Assembly (NCBI GenBank): GCA_910579125.1
Contig: CAJTTH010000038.1
Location: 1-15,128 of the forward strand
DNA: 15,128 nucleotides
Reading direction: 5' to 3'
Source of the DNA: an uncultured Oscillospiraceae bacterium
GTDB taxonomy: Bacteria; Bacillota; Clostridia; Oscillospirales; Ruminococcaceae
The position numbers were made by a program, and so were the translations under genes. This document shows, piece after piece, positions 12,302 through 15,128 of the stretch. Position 1 is the stretch's first letter, and each line of letters starts with the position of its first letter. Below the pieces are notes generated by a model, which saw only the letters and a program-made list of their open reading frames with translations, did no database searches and had not been told where the DNA came from.

Positions 12302-13450
12302 ATGTGCGGAATTGCAGGAGAGGTAAATTTTAAGGAGCGGATAAACGCCGAGGTACTGCGCGAAATGAGCCGCGCACTCACGCCGCGCGGACCCGACGCG
12401 GACGGTCTGTTCGAGCATGAGCACGTCTGTCTGGCGCACAGGCGGCTTATCGTAATCGACCCCGAAAACGGCGCGCAGCCCATGACGTTCGGCGATTACA
12501 CGCTGGTCTACAACGGCGAGCTTTACAACACCGAGGAGATACGCGCGCAGCTTGACAAGCGCGGCTGCCGTTTCCTCGGACACTCGGACACCGAGGTCGT
12601 CCTCAAGGCATACGCCGAGTTCGGGGAGAAGTGCGTCGAGATGTTCAACGGCATCTTCGCGTTCGCGGTGTGGAACAGCGCCGAGCAGACGCTTTTTATG
12701 GCGCGCGACCGTATCGGCGTCAAGCCTTTGTTTTATTCGTTAACGAACGGCGGGATAACGTTCGCGAGCGAAATAAAGGCGCTGCTCAAGCACCCCGGGG
12801 TCAAGCCCGTTATCACCGAGGAGGGCGCGGCGCAGATAATGCTGGTGGGCCCCGCGAGGATAGTCGGCGACGGCGTTTTCCGCGATATACGCGATATTCC
12901 CGCCGCGCACTGCGCAACGTTCTCGCGCAAGGGGCTGAACGTTCGGCGCTACTGGAAGCTCACAGCCGCGCCGCACAACGAGACGTTCACCGAGACCGCG
13001 AACCATGTCCGCGAGCTTATCTTCGACGCGGTCAAGCGGCAGCTCGTGAGCGACGTGCCGCTCTGCACGTTCCTGTCAGGCGGTCTGGACAGCTCGGTCA
13101 TCTCGGCGATCGCCGCGACGGAATTCGCCAAGCGCGGCGAAAAGCTGCATACGTTCTCAATCGACTACGCTCACAACCGTGAGAATTTCCGCGCAAGCGC
13201 GTTTCAGCCTGACGAGGACGCGCCCTACGTCGAGAAAATGGCAAGGTTCATCGGCTCGGAGCACACCAACGTCGTCCTCGATACTCCCGCCCTCGCCGAC
13301 GCGCTCGAAAGCTCCACCCTCGCCCGAGACCTCCCCGGTATGGCGGACGTCGACAGCTCGCTCTGGCTATTCTGCCGCGAGATAAAGCGCGCGGGGTTCT
13401 CCGTCGCCTTGTCGGGGGAATGCGCCGATGAAACAGTACACACCTGTTAA
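12302..13450 (+). pseudogene. asnB: asparagine synthetase B, interrupted by a mobile element
   Basis: This enzyme makes asparagine from aspartate, ATP and glutamine. Residues 1-165 are the class II glutaminase domain: nucleophile Cys2 in MCGIAG, RRLIVIDPENGAQPM, NGELYN and GHSDTEVV. The synthetase domain follows with the ATP pyrophosphatase loop SGGLDSS (259-265). The sequence stops matching after LSGECADE (E377, base 13432). Here the family continues IFGGYP; instead there is TVHTC and a stop, giving 382 residues against about 520-610 for complete enzymes. The missing part includes the rest of the ATP/aspartate site, so the product should not make asparagine, although glutaminase activity is conceivable. 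ATG 12302 has AAAGGAG 9 nt upstream. The 3' part is expected beyond the right edge, at the far end of the element. Confidence 0.9.
13425..13450. other. predicted attachment-site junction in asnB
   Basis: asnB homology ends at about 13432, and unrelated sequence leading to a recombinase gene begins. The junction contains AACAG (13432-13436) and CTGTT (13444-13448), an inverted pair around a 7-nt centre. Serine-recombinase sites are imperfect palindromes around a 2-bp crossover, so this symmetry fits. The exact crossover cannot be placed without the other end or the empty site. Confidence 0.55.
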
Positions 13451-15128
13451 CATACGTTGATACAATGCGGTCTCACGGGTGAACAAATCAAGGCTTCGGG
13501 AGCTTCGGATAAGCAGTCAGCGTGAAATCGTCCGCAGAGCAGTCTTTGAACGCGCCGCTTTTCTCCTTATTGTAGACAAGGTGGTCGAGTACCTCCTTAA
13601 GCAGCTTGTTCTTGGCGGCGGCGGACGGCAGCGTGGAATAGACCTCAAGGATATGCCTTACCTTCGGAACGAACTCTTCGGCGGCTTTTTTCCGCAGCTC
13701 CGCGGCGTTTTTGTCGGCATCGAGCTTTTTCAGTCCGTTTTTAGTGTCCTCAATGCGCTGCTTTATTTCGGTGATACGTGCTTTGAATTCCTCGTCCGTG
13801 TACAATCCGCGCTCGACAAGGTCGTAGATAGTCCGCTGCTGCCGTTCCAGAGCGGAAAGCTCCTGCCGCATATTATTGCTTACGGTCTCGTGATTAGCGA
13901 TAACGCCGCCGCTTTTCACGCCCATATTTTTGAGAATTACCGTGTAATCCCTCGACCACTGCTTTAAAATATCGAGAACGCGGTCTTCAACGAGCGGAAA
14001 CGGCGTCGATACCATTGTACAGGAACGCGCGTGGCACACGATATAGTTCGGTTTCCTGTCCGTGCCGCGTCTGAGCACCATTTTCCGACCGCATTTCTCG
14101 CAGATAATGAGACCGCACAGCGGATTTTTTACCTCGCTTCTGTAGCCGACGGGTGCGGGCGGCTGTTCGGCGAGGAGCTCCTGTGCCTTGTCAAATGTCT
14201 CTTTCGGCACTATCGCTTGGTGCAGTCCCTTTACGACTATGCAGTTTTCGTCGAGCGTTATCGGACGCGAGGTCTTTTTGCCCTGCGGAGTTACCGTTTT
14301 TTTGACCTTGCGGTAGCCCCAGCGGATCATTCCCGCGTAGGTCGGGTTGGTGATTATGTCCTTGATCGATTCCTTTTGCCAGTAGTCGTGGCGTATCGGC
14401 GGTATCTTCAGCTCGTTGAGCCTGTGCGCGATCGCCTGAAAGCCGAGACGCTTGCTGTCGTCCTTTTCCCCCGTTCCGTGAACGTAAAGCTCGAATATCA
14501 TTCGGACGATCTCCGCCTGTTCGGGAACTATCTCGAGGGTATAGCCCTTGTCGTTCTCGATTTTCTTGCGCTTATAGCCGAACGGAGCAACGCTGCCCAC
14601 AAACTTGCCCTCGCGCGCCGAGCTTTCGCGTCCGCGCTGGAGACGGCGGTTCGTGGTGACATACTCGCGGCGGCTCATGAACAATCCGAACTCGAAGTAC
14701 TCCTCGTCAAACTCGTTTTCGGGATCGTATATCTTGAGCGGCGTGATGATCTTCGTGCCGCTGTACTTGAACGTCTGCGAGACAAAGCCTTGATCCATGG
14801 TGTCGCCGCGCGCGAGACGTTCCACCTCCATTACGATAACGCCCGTCCACTTGCCCTCGCTCACCTCTTGGAGAAGCCGCTGCATCATCGGACGCGCGGC
14901 TATCGTTTCACCGGACACGATCTCTTGATATATCTCCGAGACCGTTAAATTTAACCGCTTTGCCAGCGCCAGCAAAGCGGTCTTGTGCCGGGCGAGCGTC
15001 TCGCCCTCGCCGTGTGCCTCGGCGTCCAGATCGGCGCGGGATTTGCGGAGGTACATTACATATCGTTCCATAAAGTTCCTCCTTTAAAATTAAGGAATAC
15101 TAAGATAATCGAAAATAAAATTTTAACC
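13433..15128. mobile_element. left end of an integrative element inserted in asnB
   Basis: It begins at the asnB break and contains the recombinase gene pointing toward the junction, with only 37 bp between the asnB-frame stop and the recombinase stop. An integrase adjacent to its own attachment site is the normal plan for prophages and integrative elements of this class. The cargo lies beyond the window, so whether this is a prophage or a conjugative element is unknown. Confidence 0.75.
13488..15071 (-). CDS. large serine recombinase (site-specific integrase)
   Basis: A 527-residue recombinase that cuts both DNA strands through a 5'-phosphoserine link and inserts or excises an element. The N-terminal resolvase domain has YLRKSRAD with nucleophile Ser11 and VERLARGD (83-90). 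The recombinase domain (about 160-290) includes APFGYKR, IVRMIFELYV, HRLNELKIPP and NPTYAGMIRWG. A zinc ribbon uses Cys324, Cys327, Cys346 and Cys351. A coiled coil (about 375-465) follows, the module that controls direction in this family. Length is normal and all key residues are present, so it should be active. AAAGGAGG lies before ATG 15071. Its 3' end faces the asnB junction, which identifies asnB as the probable target. Confidence 0.95.
   Translation of the reverse strand: MERYVMYLRKSRADLDAEAHGEGETLARHKTALLALAKRLNLTVSEIYQEIVSGETIAARPMMQRLLQEVSEGKWTGVIVMEVERLARGDTMDQGFVSQTFKYSGTKIITPLKIYDPENEFDEEYFEFGLFMSRREYVTTNRRLQRGRESSAREGKFVGSVAPFGYKRKKIENDKGYTLEIVPEQAEIVRMIFELYVHGTGEKDDSKRLGFQAIAHRLNELKIPPIRHDYWQKESIKDIITNPTYAGMIRWGYRKVKKTVTPQGKKTSRPITLDENCIVVKGLHQAIVPKETFDKAQELLAEQPPAPVGYRSEVKNPLCGLIICEKCGRKMVLRRGTDRKPNYIVCHARSCTMVSTPFPLVEDRVLDILKQWSRDYTVILKNMGVKSGGVIANHETVSNNMRQELSALERQQRTIYDLVERGLYTDEEFKARITEIKQRIEDTKNGLKKLDADKNAAELRKKAAEEFVPKVRHILEVYSTLPSAAAKNKLLKEVLDHLVYNKEKSGAFKDCSADDFTLTAYPKLPKP

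Overview
The window looks like a chromosomal accessory stretch from a Gram-positive anaerobe of the Clostridia, probably Oscillospirales/Ruminococcaceae-like. The reasons are strong AGGAGG-type ribosome sites, consensus TTGACA-17-TATAAT promoters, a T-box riboswitch, SdpI- and YhfC-type membrane proteins, a YdjI-type SPFH protein and a large serine recombinase. This placement is an inference; there is no rRNA gene to confirm it.

Left part (1-4522, mostly minus strand). An IS5-type transposase fragment is split by a 177-bp miniature inverted-repeat element. It abuts a tandem array of small SdpI-like membrane proteins, four intact plus two broken remnants. The array is headed by a ribbon-helix-helix regulator, and every gene junction carries the same 8-nt stop/start overlap. 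Upstream lies a 377-bp non-coding stretch built from two diverged copies of a ~187-bp structured unit. Above that is a two-gene operon: an SPFH/stomatin-like membrane protein and a YhfC-type intramembrane protease.

Middle (4541-8331). A Phd/YefM-ParE toxin-antitoxin pair shares a divergent promoter region with the SPFH operon and converges on prolyl-tRNA synthetase across a bidirectional terminator. proS is read from a T-box leader whose specifier region reads as a proline codon in either likely register. An AT-richer methyltransferase gene sits between the leader and proS.

Right part (8332-15128, mostly plus strand). A protein of unknown function has two possible in-frame starts; the upstream one would be an AUA codon behind a strong ribosome site. 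It is followed by a YdjI-like SPFH protein with three C-terminal zinc ribbons. The leader of that gene holds a third copy of the structured unit found before the SdpI array. Next come an orphan phage-type replication-initiator protein and asnB. asnB is cut within the conserved GECADE-IFGGYP active-site segment, exactly where a mobile element with its own serine recombinase begins; the element runs off the right edge.

A possible theme, which is inference only, is envelope defence. SdpI-type immunity proteins, two SPFH scaffolds and an intramembrane protease lie within 11 kb, and a structured leader family is shared between the SdpI array and one SPFH gene. The signals I judge most worth checking are that leader family with covarying stems, the collapsing SdpI array, the asnB integration site, the possible AUA start and the gene inserted behind the T-box.
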